A DNA stretch of 64,000 nt from Jaltomata sinuosa. Its lineage: Eukaryota > Streptophyta > Magnoliopsida > Solanales > Solanaceae. This document shows, piece by piece, positions 1 to 11,300 of the stretch; position 1 is the first letter of the stretch; the number at the start of each line of letters is the position of its first letter. The stretch is from the NCBI GenBank assembly GCA_003996215.1, contig QJPP01001567.1:62001-126000 (forward strand), written 5' to 3'. Made by a program: the position numbers and the translations under genes. The notes under the pieces are model-generated. The model was not told where the DNA came from, made no database searches, and saw only the letters and a program-made list of their open reading frames with translations.

Positions 1-1398
1 AGCTTCCCCCTTTCAAAATATTTATCTACAATGAAATAAGTGGCAAAACTAGTAGTAGTAGCTAATTAACAAAATTGGGCTACTTGATCTCACTAAATCA
101 GTAACTGGGAAATAAGCTCGTAATTGATCAAATCAAGAGTGTTCCTTTCACTTCTTCTCCTCTAAACACATCTATATACTATACGACCTTCTCATAAGGT
201 CCCTTGAAACTCTTCCAACTTCACAACACATACCAAACAACATACAAAGGTGTGCAGGCAACAAGTTAACATAACACCCAATTAAGTGGTGTATTACTAC
301 ACCCTCCTTCCATACTTCAATACAACTTCACACACCATTTTACAAGTTCAACCAAGCTGTCCCAAATATATACATATAAAACAGCTCCTAAAACAGCGCC
401 AAACATCTTTCAACATAATAGAAAAAAAAATATAACTCAAGGATTTAAATCACTTCCCCATGGTTCTCGACACAAACACATATAGAATTCTCAGCCAATT
501 TTGTATATAATGAGGGGTGAAGATGGGCAGTAACCTTACCTTAGTTCCTGAAATCTATACTCTTAACTTGCACTCCTTCAAGATCTTGAACTTTCCCTTA
601 CACTTAAACCAAAGAAGAAGACAGAAATCTCTAATAACCAAGAAAAGTGGGGCAATCAACTTAGGGAAAGATCTGCCCTATTTTTAAGCATGAACAACAT
701 AATTTCCTAGTCTTCCATGGAAGAATTAAACTAAATCCATAACTCTTTCACTTACCTTGAATGGAGAAGATAAGAGACCATCAAGAACCCTAAAAGGATT
801 TTTGGGGTGGCTGTTTTAAGCTTAGAGAGAAGAAAAAGCTTAGCTTTGAAAATCTGCAATTTTAAGTATATAATGAGAAATAATGGACCAACTCTTGACC
901 TTAAATGCTCCCATTTGGCTAGCTATCTCTCCTTCAATTTTCAGCCACCACTTGGATTTATTTGGGGCACAAAATGGCTAAGTAGGTGATGCACCTACTT
1001 TTCCTTTTAAGCTGGTCAAAAAGTCCAAGTAGGTGATGCACCTGCTTGATCCTTTTGGCTGGTCAAGAAGTCTAGTAGGTGATGCACCTACTTGTCACCT
1101 ACTAGCTTAATTAAGTCAAGCAAGCAGCTCAATTATTTTATTTCATTTTCTGAACCTTAATCCATTTTGCTTTAACTTAACACTTTACTAAAACCTTAAG
1201 CTCAAATACCACCTTACTATCTCGAATTTGAATACTTTCATCGAGGTTAACTTGGCCATTTACGTGCTGAAATGAATGGGGCATTACAGCACCTCCCAAT
1301 ACATATTAAACCATCACTAATCGTATAAGAAACTTGGTCCCTCACCTATACGACAAGGCTATGTAAAGTGCTATATGAATAGGACTAGTATACGCAGA
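1..1398 (-). repeat. Direct repeat copy A (LTR-like, chromovirus)
   Basis: This stretch is nearly identical to 2821-4218, starting from the shared run AGCTTCCCCC and ending at TATACGCAGA, where the two copies diverge. It probably starts before the window. The pair flanks a minus-strand chromovirus remnant, so it is best read as the element's LTRs, with this copy as the 3' LTR. On the minus strand a purine-rich tract next to GTAACACCCCG lies just outside the repeat (about 1405-1430) and resembles a polypurine tract plus LTR start. A second similar junction (GGGAGGTGC followed by TGTAATGCCCC) lies inside the repeat near 1276-1300, so the true LTR edge is uncertain. The copy contains three short palindromes at 980-1105. 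The 807-989 reading frame is not a credible gene. Confidence 0.7.
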
Positions 1399-2820
1399 AT
1401 ACGGGGTGTTACCTCCTCCCCCCTTAGGAACATTCATCCTCGAATGATATCATAGTTAACCATCCCAACAAGTTCAAGCCTAAGTTAAGTACCACTATTA
1501 AACAGATAATATATATAGACTTATACTTACTCGTTAATGCCTCAACATGATACTTTCACCTTTCTCATCGGACAGATGAGGATACTTGGATTTCATTGCT
1601 TCTTCCGCTTCCATGTAACTTTTTCTACTTGTTGGTTTCTCCACAGTAATTTTACGGAAGCTACTTCCTTATTTCTTAGCCTCTTACTTGGCGATCCAGA
1701 ATAGCAATGGGTACTTCTTCATAAGTGAGATCACCCATAACTTGTACATCTTCAGTAGGAGTAATACGAGATGGGTCACCTATACACTTTCAAAGCATTG
1801 AGACATGAAATACCAGATGAACTGTTGAAAGCTCTTGGGGTAGCTCTAACTCATATGCAACTTGGCCAACTCTTCGAATAATCTTATATGGCCCTATATA
1901 GCGCGGACTCAACTTTCCTATTTTATCAAATCTCATCACCTCTTTTATTGGTGACACCTTCAAGAATACCCAATCTCCTATAGCAAACTCCAGCCCTCTT
2001 CTTCTAATATCTGCATATGATTTGTGTCGACTTTGAGCTGTTGCTAGCCGTTTTTGTATCACCTTAACTTTTTCCATAGCTTGATGAACAAAATCTGGCC
2101 CAAATAAGGCAGTCTTACCCATTTCAAACCATCTGATTGGTAATCTGGACTTCCTCCCATATAAAGCTTCATAAGGTGCCATTTTGATACTTGAATGGTA
2201 GCTATTGTTGTAAGCAAACTTAATAAGTGGCAAATGGTCGGTACAGGGCCTCGCCTTACCCTTAACTATACAATACCAAAATATATATACCAAAGACTCG
2301 GTAAAGCCCCAAATCAACCTGGAGCTCTCCAACAGCAGTCGAGTATCCTATGTGCTCTTGCTGGGGAGGTCTACTAGCCTGAGTGCATATGCCTGCGGCA
2401 TGAAATGCAGCGTCCCCTGTGAGGGACACCAGTACGAGAGAATATACTGCATATGTAAGGCATAAAGTAAACCATATGTAAAACAAGAGCTCAAATGGAA
2501 TCAAGTATCAATGCATAAATGTGTAGGTAAGGACAGAAGACCACCTTTGCTTACACTTGTGGAATCATGTATATTACATTCTTTTCTTTACTCTTCTTTT
2601 CTTTGTAATCTTTGTAAGACATGTGATATAAATGACCAACTAATTAGTGGTAGAAGAGGAGTCCCATGCTAGGCAATTTAATCCCTGAGATGCTGTCCTC
2701 ATAAATATACAAATTGAGATCGACCTATGCTAGGTTTTTTCCTAGGTTGCCACCCATAAGTGCACAAATAGGGATCGACCCATGCCAAGGAATATGAAAC
2801 TGAAAAACCTAAACGAATTA
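1399..2820 (-). mobile_element. Internally deleted chromovirus interior
   Basis: This is the DNA between the two long direct repeats. The left part (about 1600-2240, minus strand) is the end of a Ty3/gypsy pol gene. The remainder (2240-2820) has no recognisable coding sequence. A normal chromovirus interior would be several kb long and include gag, protease, reverse transcriptase and RNase H, none of which is present. The integrase homology stops abruptly near 2240, so a large internal deletion is inferred there. I found no methionine-tRNA-type primer binding site beside the right repeat. Confidence 0.65.
1790..2332 (-). pseudogene. Ty3/gypsy integrase C-terminal fragment
   Basis: The frame encodes the end of a chromovirus integrase. 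It shows the FAYNNSYHSSIKMAPYEALYGR block that follows the catalytic core, then the GDWVFLKVSP and LSPRYIGPYKI segment leading to the C-terminal domain. The first ~35 residues are not integrase-like, so homology begins near 2240. The frame stops at 1790. Past a stop, the same reading continues to about 1680 with the GDPSRITPTEDVQVMGDLTY and VPIAILDRQVR segments, which are usual for the chromodomain-proximal tail in this lineage. It lacks the zinc-binding domain and the DDE core and cannot be functional. Confidence 0.85.
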
Positions 2821-4218
2821 AGCTTCCCCCTTTCAAATTATTTATCTACAATGAAATAAGTGGCAAAACTAGTATCAGTAGCTAATTAACCAAATTGGGC
2901 TACTTGATCTCACTAAATCAGTAACTGGGTAGTAAGCATGTAATTGATCAAATCAAGAATGTTCCTTTCACCTCTTCTCCTCTAAACACATCTATATACT
3001 ATACGACCTTCTCATAAGGTCCCTTGAAACTCTTTTGACTTCACAACATATACCAAACAACATATAAAGGTGTGCAGGCAACAAGTTAACATAACACCCA
3101 ATTAAGTGGTGTATTATCACACACTCCTTCCATACTTCAATACAACTTCAGACACCCTTTTACAAGTTCAACCAAGTTGTCCCAAATATCTACATATAAA
3201 ACAGCTTCTAAAATAGCCCCAAACATCCTTCAACATAATAGAAAAAATATATAACTCAAGGATTTCAATCACTGCCCTATAGTTCTTGACACAAACACAT
3301 ACAAAATTCGCAGCCAATTTTTTATATAAGGAGGGGTGAAGATGGGCAGTAACCTTACCTTAGTTTCTGAAATCTATATTCTTAACTTGCACTCCTTCAA
3401 GATCTTGAACTTTACCTTACACTTAAACCAAAGAAAAAGACAGAGATCTCTTAATAACCAAGAAAAGTGGGGCAATCAACTTGGAGAAAGATTTTCCCTA
3501 TTTTTAAGCATGAATAACATAATTTCTTAGTCTTCCACGGAAGAATTGAACTAAATCCAGAACTCTTTCACTTACCTTGAATGGAGAAGAGAAGAGACCA
3601 TCAAGAATCCTAAAAGGATTTTAGCGGTGGCTGTTTTAAGCTTGGAGAGAGAGAAAGAGCTTAGCTTTGAAAATCTGCAATTGTAAGTATATAATGAGAA
3701 ATAATGGACCAACTCTTGACCTTAAATGCTCCCATTTGGCCAGCTATCTCTCCTTCAATTTTCAGCCATCATTTGTATTTATTTGGGCCACAAAATGGCT
3801 AAGTAGGTGATGCACCTACTTTGCCTTTTAAGCTGGTCAAAGAGTTCAAGTAGGTGATGCATCTGCTTGATCCTTTTGGCTGGTCAAGAAGTCTAGTAGG
3901 TGATGCACCTACTTATCACCTAATAGCTTAATTAAGTCAAGCAAGCAGCTCAATTATTTTATTCCATTTTCTGAACCTTATCCCTTTTGATTTAACTTAA
4001 CACTTTACTAAAACCTTAAGCTCAAATACCACCTTACTATCTCGAATTTGAATACTTTCGTCGAGGTTAACTTGGCCATTTACGTGCTAAAATGAACGGG
4101 GCATTACAGCACCTCCCAATACATATTAAACCATCACTACTCATATAAGAAATTTGGTCCCTCATCTATACGACAAGGCTATGTCAAGTGCTATATGAAT
4201 AGGACTAGTATACGCAGA
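2821..4218 (-). repeat. Direct repeat copy B (LTR-like, chromovirus)
   Basis: This is the second copy of the ~1.4 kb repeat at 1-1398. The two differ by scattered substitutions and single-base indels. For a minus-strand element this would be the 5' LTR. It includes the same palindrome cluster (about 3798-3925) and the same internal TGTAATGCCCC-like junction (about 4096-4115). Its right edge at 4218 stops about 17 bp short of the GTAACACCCCG start seen beyond copy A, so this end looks truncated. No 5-bp target duplication could be tested, because the other end of copy A lies outside the window. Confidence 0.7.
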
Positions 4219-5650
4219 CTAAATTTTGCTTCTTAAATCATTCCTTATTAAAAATCCTAATATTTAAATTTTATAATCAATTAAACATTCACCCAAAAAA
4301 ATCGATGTTGACATGTATCTTTCTTTAATGTAAAGATTGTGCTTTTGTTTTTAGTTTATTTTATATTTAATGTACTAACTAAAAGAGATAAAAATAAAAT
4401 TTGAGAGTTAATCACTAAGTTGTGTGGTTCAAACCCGACATTATATCTTTTTATTGTACAGATTTTTATCAATTGTTTAATTTAAAAGTAAACTTTTGTC
4501 TCATTAAAATACTCTATAATAGATAAAATTGTTATTTACTATTTTTATCAAATTATTATTTAATTATCTTTATAATATTGACTATAATCTTGAAAATTAA
4601 AGAGTTTTAAAATAATAATAATAAGAGAAAAATATATGGAGAATTAATGTTGACAGGTTTTCTCTTTCCTTGTGTACGTGGAAAAAAGAATTCTAAAAGA
4701 TATGGTAAAAGAAAAAGCAAAAAGATATCAGTCATTTTTAAAAAAAAACAAGTTCAAAAATATATGGTAAAAGAAAAGGAGAAAAATATCAATAATATTT
4801 TTTTCAAAATTAATGTGGGTAGATTTTTATTTTTATTTTTGCAAGACTAATGTTAATATTGGAACACTCTTTTTATATTTATAAGTCTTTTTAATAAATA
4901 AATAAAAAAGTAAAGTCACGTTTGAAAACATTGAGGCACTCCTTTTATGTTTAAGAGTCTTTTTTTTGTTATTAAATTTTAACTAATTAATTATTCAATT
5001 CCTAATTGTTCAACTCTAAATTATCATTATTATTTTTGGTTAAATATGATCCATGTTAGACCGAGTTTTATTAATCCAAGCAAATTAAAATAAGAGGCTC
5101 AAAATCCTGAACCGCCCCAAATGCAACAAAAAAAAAAGAAAAGGAAAGCAAAGTAAAAATAGCTGATGAAACTTTTAAAATGAAATTGACTTTCCCTTTT
5201 GAGCTTCTAGGTCTTTCTGATGATGATGTCACTTCCACTCCGTCCATTGATGTTTTGTTGAGCTCAAGTGTGGTCTTCCCTACTGAGATGAGCTTTATGA
5301 GTGTTAATTTCTTTGGTCTGAGCTTCTAAATGATGAGCTTCCAATCCTCTTCATTTCTTCTGTTAACAGGTAGCTCTGAGCTCCTTTGCTCTGTTTTTAG
5401 TTTCACAAATTGATCTAATGTGGGTGAGTTTAATTTTCAGTTGGTTTCTTCTAGATCTTGCCTCATTGTGCTCCGATGGTGGAGCTTCTTGACCGGTAAG
5501 TCCTTTCATGCTTTTCTTTTTTCTATAGTAAAAATCGTCTCATAAGGTCTTTTTCTTTGAGAGTTGATAATTGAACTATCGTTGTGCACTTCTAATTGTT
5601 GTTGAGGTATATCCTCCTTGTGTATTATTGTAGTTGTTTCTTCTGATAGC
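4219..5650. other. AT-rich intergenic DNA, no gene recognised
   Basis: The region is strongly AT-rich, with A/T runs and imperfect local duplications, for example two versions of an ACTCcTTTTAT...AGTCTTTTT segment near 4865-4970. The small reading frame at 4647-4850 is lysine-rich low-complexity sequence produced by A-runs and is not supported as a gene. Past about 5160 the base composition is more even, possibly the 3' untranslated tail of the minus-strand LINE remnant to the right, but no poly-A tail marks this. Confidence 0.5.
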
Positions 5651-5654
5651 TAGA

Positions 5655-7030
5655 TTATTGGTTAGCATGATTATCTGAGTGTTGGATCCTCCTATTTTTT
5701 ATTCTGATAAATGAACTTTCAAATTTATTTGTGTTAATAAGTTGTCTCCCATTGATTTGTAGATCCTGAAAGCTATTAAATTGTATGTCCTGCTCTTGCT
5801 CATATGCTAGGTTGGTAATGTAATCTACCATTATGTTACCTTCTTTGTAAGTGTCAGTGACCTCGATCTGCATTGCTTGCATACATTCCTTAGCTTTTTC
5901 GAGTAGTTCTACCACCTCCCATGGAATTCTCCACAAATCTGTTAGAATATTCTTGAGAAAAAGTGAGTCTGTTTCCAGACTCACATTTATATATCTATTA
6001 TTAAATTAGCACCTCAATGCTTCATTACTACTTTTTTCTGTCACTATGCTAGTGGTGATTTTCAATTGCCCTGCTTGCGCGTATATTAGATCTCCATTTT
6101 CATTCCTTAGGCAGTATTCATAGGTGCTCATGCTTGGATTTCTCTGGCTTGCACCGTATGTGTTGACTTTGACTCTTCCTATTGTTGGCCTCTTCAATCT
6201 AACAAGACATTGGTATAGCCTTGTCTTGTACTATGTCAGGTATTGAATTACTGAAGGCCAGCCTGTAGGCACTGAGGTATACGAAGGAAAATTAGTTTTA
6301 ATCAGTCGGTTAATGGTCAACTGCACATGGTAAGCCATCTTGTTGTATGTAGCGTTTCCACCATGTTTCCTTGTATTTCTCCATTTTCAGATTTCCCACA
6401 AAATGATAGCTGGTATCGCTCTAAACACTAAGTTTAGTTTAGAAGGTTGTTTTGATGTCCACCACTTAAGAATGACCTATTGCAATTGCAACCTTTTAAT
6501 GTGTAAACCTGCACAATTAACAAACTGTCTCCATAACTCTTCAGCTATAAGAGAGGTTAGGAATAAATTACTGATATTCTCCGCTTTGTGATCATCACAA
6601 CACCACCACCTTGATACCACATTGATTTTGATCTTTTTCAGATTGTTATCAGTTGGTATCCTTCCTTTTCACGTTTTCCACAAGAAGAAAGAAATTTTGA
6701 TAGAAAGCCTTTTAAGCCACATATAGTCATATAGCTTAGATTGATCCTCTTAATTTCTTCCCAACTATCTTCCAGGCTGATTTAACTGTAAAATCTCCAC
6801 TAGTGTCCCCCATCTGTCATGTCTTATCATTGGCTTCCTCCACAAGCTCTAGTTATCTATTATCAGCGATGTGTTAAACCATTTTTGCTGAGACTCTAGC
6901 TTGAAGAGCCTGAATGTCCCCAGCGCCATCCACAATGAAGTTCTTCACTTCCATTTCCTCCTCTAAGTTATGCTTATTGTCCACAAAATACGAAGCTCCT
7001 TATTGGGTCCAGTTATCAAACCAAAAGCTG
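5655..7030 (-). pseudogene. LINE ORF2 3' remnant with RNase H domain
   Basis: On the minus strand the order fits the end of a plant L1-type LINE. Near 7000-6870 there is a VKNFIVDG-like segment of the connector region. Near 6420-6240 there is LWEI-stop-KWRNTRKHG, corresponding to the cysteine/tryptophan-rich block usually called zf-RVT. At 6197-6006 the RNase H start VKVNTYGASQRNP appears, where the usual LNxDGA reads VNTYGA, so the first catalytic Asp is replaced by Tyr. At 5984-5655 comes ETDSLFLKNIL, with the catalytic ETDS kept, followed by EVTDTYKEGNIMVDYITNLA, the H..REGN.vAD.LA motif with the His lost. A frame break near 6000 and several stops make it a fossil. Confidence 0.75.
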
Positions 7031-7185
7031 AAATTTTCAGCTTTCTCCAAATTATCATACATATTATATTAATGTAACGTTTTCTTTTTGGCTTATGTAT
7101 TCAACTCTAAATATTTTTTAAATTATGCATTATATTAAAAGATTGTTATTTTTAAATATAACTTTAACAATAATTGTTTAGCTAC

Positions 7186-7212
7186 ACGTGCAAAGCACGT
7201 ACACTAAACTAG
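7186..7212 (+). mobile_element. Helitron-type 3' terminus
   Basis: A perfect 6-bp stem ACGTGC / GCACGT with an AAA loop (7186-7200) is followed about 8 bases later by CTAG (7209-7212) and then T. Helitrons end in a short GC-containing hairpin followed by CTRR and insert between A and T, so this fits a plus-strand Helitron 3' end. I could not identify the matching 5' TC end. If real, the element extends leftward and may contain the LINE fossil at 5655-7030. Confidence 0.55.
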
Positions 7213-7377
7213 TAAATCAAAAGTCATAAGTTATGCATTTGACTTATTTTTATCATTTTAGCTTAAAATCAGATACTTATAAATATCTTTTTTAGTTTAC
7301 TTAAACACTCGGAAAAATACTTAAAAATTATTTTTATTTAAAAACACTTAAAATAAATGAATCCAAACATGCTCTAA

Positions 7378-7703
7378 GTGGGCGTTTGGCCATGAGAATT
7401 TATAGTGTTTGACCATAAAAATTTCAAATACAACTCCGGAGTTGTAGATGTTTTCACTTTTTTACAACCCATTTTTTTCACTTTTTAATTTTTTTTTTTG
7501 AAAAAATCTTAAATTTTTTATTTTCATAAAATAACCTCATTTAAATTATATTTTATTTTTAAATCATATTTTATATTTTTTAAAAAATATATATTTAAGA
7601 TCTAGATAATTATTGCAAAAGTTATGATCAAATACAACTCAAACTTTAATTTTGAAAATTTTAAAAAAGTGAAAAACTTTTTGATTCTCATGGCCAAACG
7701 CGG
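7378..7703. mobile_element. MITE with 18-bp terminal inverted repeats
   Basis: GCGTTTGGCCATGAGAAT near the left end (7382-7399) is the exact reverse complement of the sequence at 7684-7701. The interior is AT-rich with no coding capacity. TAA occurs just outside both ends (7375-7377 and 7705-7707), which would suit a Tourist/PIF-Harbinger-type 3-bp duplication, though the outermost two or three bases of the TIRs differ, so superfamily assignment is tentative. It lies about 700 bp upstream of the UFD1 start codon, close to the inferred promoter. Confidence 0.75.
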
Positions 7704-8393
7704 CTAACTGTCTTCAAATTTTAAGAGAGAAATCCAAGAAAACCTAGGCCAGCCATAACATATGGAGTGCGTCACACGCATTATGGCAAATCCTAGCCCT
7801 TTCTTCTCCTTAATATTCAATTCTCCGTTACCCTTCGAATGCTCCAACTATTCTGCAATCCGTATAACTTTTTCGTAATTTATAATTCAGATTTCTTTCT
7901 CAAAGATTCAAAGCTTTTAACTTCAGCACTCAATCTCCACCGTCAATTCTGATCAAAGTGGGTAGCTTCAAGTTCTAGATCTTTCCAGAATAAAATTATA
8001 TAGATAATTTCATACGAACTCCTTTTTTTTTTTTTGCTTAATCTGTGGAATTTCCAATTTCTAGGGATATTATGTTTGTTGTAGGGCTAGGAGTTCGTTT
8101 TCTTTTCTTAGTTTGTTTGATATTTGTATATTAATTTGCAGGAATAAGTGTGAATTTGGAGAACTTAAGACTATGGAAGCTTAGTTTGTTTTAAAAGACA
8201 ATTATTGAGTATCGGACTAAATAGAGTGGAATAGATATAGAGATGTTGTAGCTGCTGTTGTATTATTGTTGTATTTACTCAGAAAAGTGTTTCTATATTT
8301 TTATCTTATTTGTTAATTCTCACTTCTTTTTCATGCTGATTGGCGAGCCGACACAGTTGAGTCCAGGTTGTTTGGACATCGGATTTAGCAACT
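7704..8393 (+). promoter_or_regulatory. Inferred UFD1 promoter and 5' leader
   Basis: This is the region between the MITE and the UFD1 start codon. The pyrimidine-rich stretch at about 7798-7950 looks like a plant 5' UTR. A further leader intron is possible, with an acceptor-like TTTGCAG at about 8138-8144 or CCAG at 8362-8365, but no cDNA is available to decide. Several upstream ATGs (for example about 8172) are followed by short frames. The transcription start was not determined, and no clear TATA box was chosen. Confidence 0.4.
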
Positions 8394-11300
8394 ATGGTAA
8401 TCTTTTTAGTTCACTACTATTATATGGTGATTTATTTTACTTCTATATTGATTTTTTATGTATATTTCACGTGGTTTTATACATTTTTTTTTCTGGATAA
8501 ATTTAGTTCCAAGAATGAGAATGTGAATAATAGTTTTCCTTTGAATATAGATAGACTTGGGACAATGAATGAAGTAAAAAGGGGCAAGGTTTGGATTTTC
8601 TTTTGGCTTTTTGAGCTGAAAATTATAGCTTTTGGGAGCTCAAAGTTGATGAATGGAAATTGCATCTCTAGGTGCTTCCCTTCATCCTGGAAAGATCCAG
8701 TAAGAAACTAACTTATCAGAAACAATCAGCGAAAAAAGATCTAATTTATCAGGAAGAGAAAAAAAGACAATACCGCTAAGAATTACATTTGAGTTGTTAA
8801 CATGTTGATGTGTGCCTTAGTGCGGTAGGCTTTCTAGGGTCGATGGATTGTAAGATTGTATTGCACATACAAGTGGGTAATGTAGATAAGTATGTATTCA
8901 GTATTCACACCATCTCCTTCCAGAACCCACCCGAAGGAAGTAAAGATAGCAAGTTGCCAGTTGCCAGTTGCCACAGTTGATAGATTTTAGTATTTTGCTG
9001 CTGCTGTTTATGAATTGATGAATTCCAAACATTATTTTGAACCAAGTTTTGAGGCATGGCTGTTTCCATTTTGTCCTTATATAGATAGGCCAGGTTAACT
9101 CAAAAGACTTCTTATATGAGTTTTCTGGCTGCCATTGTCTGTGTCCGTCAAAACCATTAGGACCTATGACAGCAGCATAATTGGCAGAGATATATTAGAT
9201 TAAGAAATGCATATCTTTCCATAGGAACTGCTTTAACGGGTTTGGTTTGGGTAACTTATCTTATCTCAGATGATCGATCAATACATCTAGCTTCATATAA
9301 GAGTCTTCTTAAGTTTAATAGTAGTGGTTTCCTTGTTTGATGTTATTCTTACTCTGTGTCTTAGAATTGTTAAAGATCTATCATTGCCGTCTGAAATTCT
9401 GTTTTCAATAGTAACTTTTACTCTTATTATTGTACTTATGCATTACTTTGTTTCATATTTCAGTTTTTTGACGGATATGGATATCATGGAACATCATTTG
9501 AGCAAACATACCGATGTTACCCTGCGTCATTCATTGATAAGGTTAGAAGACTTTTAGAAAAAATGAACCTTTTTCCCTATTTTAATCTTCTGTTGTGTTT
9601 TCCTGTCATCGTTTCAGAAAGTCTTTCCAATTGTTCTTTGTTCATCAGTGCCAAGTTAGGGATGCATGATTGAATCCTAAAAGAGGTCTTGGGTAATATA
9701 TTTGTATATATAGGTTGCTGGGGCTGTGACATATGCATATTGTGTATGAATTCCCCACTTATATGTAGTGTCTCTCAATGCATTAGTTTGCATTATTTCT
9801 TATTGCTATGAATGTTGCTTCAATTCTGATTCTGTTTGTTTCCAATTGAGCAGCCGCAGATAGAGAATGGTGACAAAAGTAAGTAACTTTTGAGTAGTTT
9901 TAACTCTACCTGGGCATATAATAGTGATATTATGATGTCTCAAATTGTTCTTTCTTTATGCTTTACAGTTATAATGCCTCCTTCTGCCCTTGATCGTCTA
10001 GGTCAGTATCTTTGATTCTGGAATGTAGCTTCTAAGTTCATCTCCATGTGTATCATTTTGTTTACGTCTATCAATTGAAGCTGGTTCATTATTTCGTTTC
10101 TTAATCTTGTTAAAATGTGCACGTATATTTTGCAGCATCACTTCACATTGATTATCCAATGTTGTTTGAGCTTCGAAATGCTGCAACTGAGCGCATTTCT
10201 CACTGTGGGGTTCTGGAGTTTATTGCGGAAGAGGGCATGATATATATGCCTTACTGGGTAATGTCATTTTTCTGTAATTTTTTCTTTGGGCTCAGCTCAA
10301 CTGTTTCCCTTTGAGCCGAGGGACTACCGGAGACAGCCTCTCTACCCAACAAAGGTAGGGGTAAGGTTTGCGTACATCCTACCCTCCCTAGACCCCACTC
10401 ATGGGATTACACTAGGTATGTTGTTGTTTGTTGTTGGGCTCAGTTCCATTGTTGAGCAAATATTGATAATTCGTGTGTTTTGTGGCCTTGAAGATGATGG
10501 AAAATTTATTGCTACAAGAAGGTGATATTGTAAGAGTGAAAAATGTAACTCTTCCCAAGGGAAAATATGTCAAGTTGCAGCCCCACACAAAGGATTTCTT
10601 GGATATTTCCAACCCCAAGGCCATGTGAGTTTTTGTCGAAGTTATATTTGTTTTTTCTTGCTGTGCAACGTTTGCAGTTTTATACTAGTTCTTGCGAACC
10701 CCATGGCTACATAATTTCAATCTACTCTACTAGACTTGGAGATTAAGAGTCTGTGCTGCCAAACTGCATGAGTTACTTTCTTCACCAGTTGAAAGCTGGA
10801 CATTATGAAAAAGTGATATTGCTTCAGTAAATTAGTACATAAGAATACTAGCTAATTCCACATCTGCTCTGTTGCTGGATTAAGCATATAAGATGTTTTA
10901 TTAGGCATTAGCCTTCTCCCAGAAGTATAGACTCACCAATGGAGTTTCTCATGTATCCTTTTAGCACCAGCCGCCAAGGGAAATTGATTTGGTTGAGCTT
11001 GAGAGTATTTTCCATATGCCAGCTAATGTTGGTTCGGAATGGGCAGAAGAGATCCAAAACAAGGACTGCTTATGGTTTTAATATGACTGCATCTTTTTGC
11101 AATATTAGCTTTTCTTGTAAGTGTGAGATAATGGCTGTATTAGTTGTCAGGAGTTTTCTTCAGCATGAGTAAAAGTAGAAATTAAATGTAAGTTTATGAG
11201 GAATGAAACATGAGTTTTCTATTCCTCCATGAGTTCCATTGACACATATACTGAATACATGTCTTGTTGTTTCCACTGTCTTCTAAAGATTGCGTATAGG

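Noticed and set aside
4647..4850. Lysine-rich 67-residue gene
   Set aside because: It is produced by A-rich simple sequence.
8258..8711. Separate small genes upstream of UFD1 exon 2
   Set aside because: The frames overlap the UFD1 leader and intron 1, have no domain, and conflict with the conserved UFD1 exon structure.
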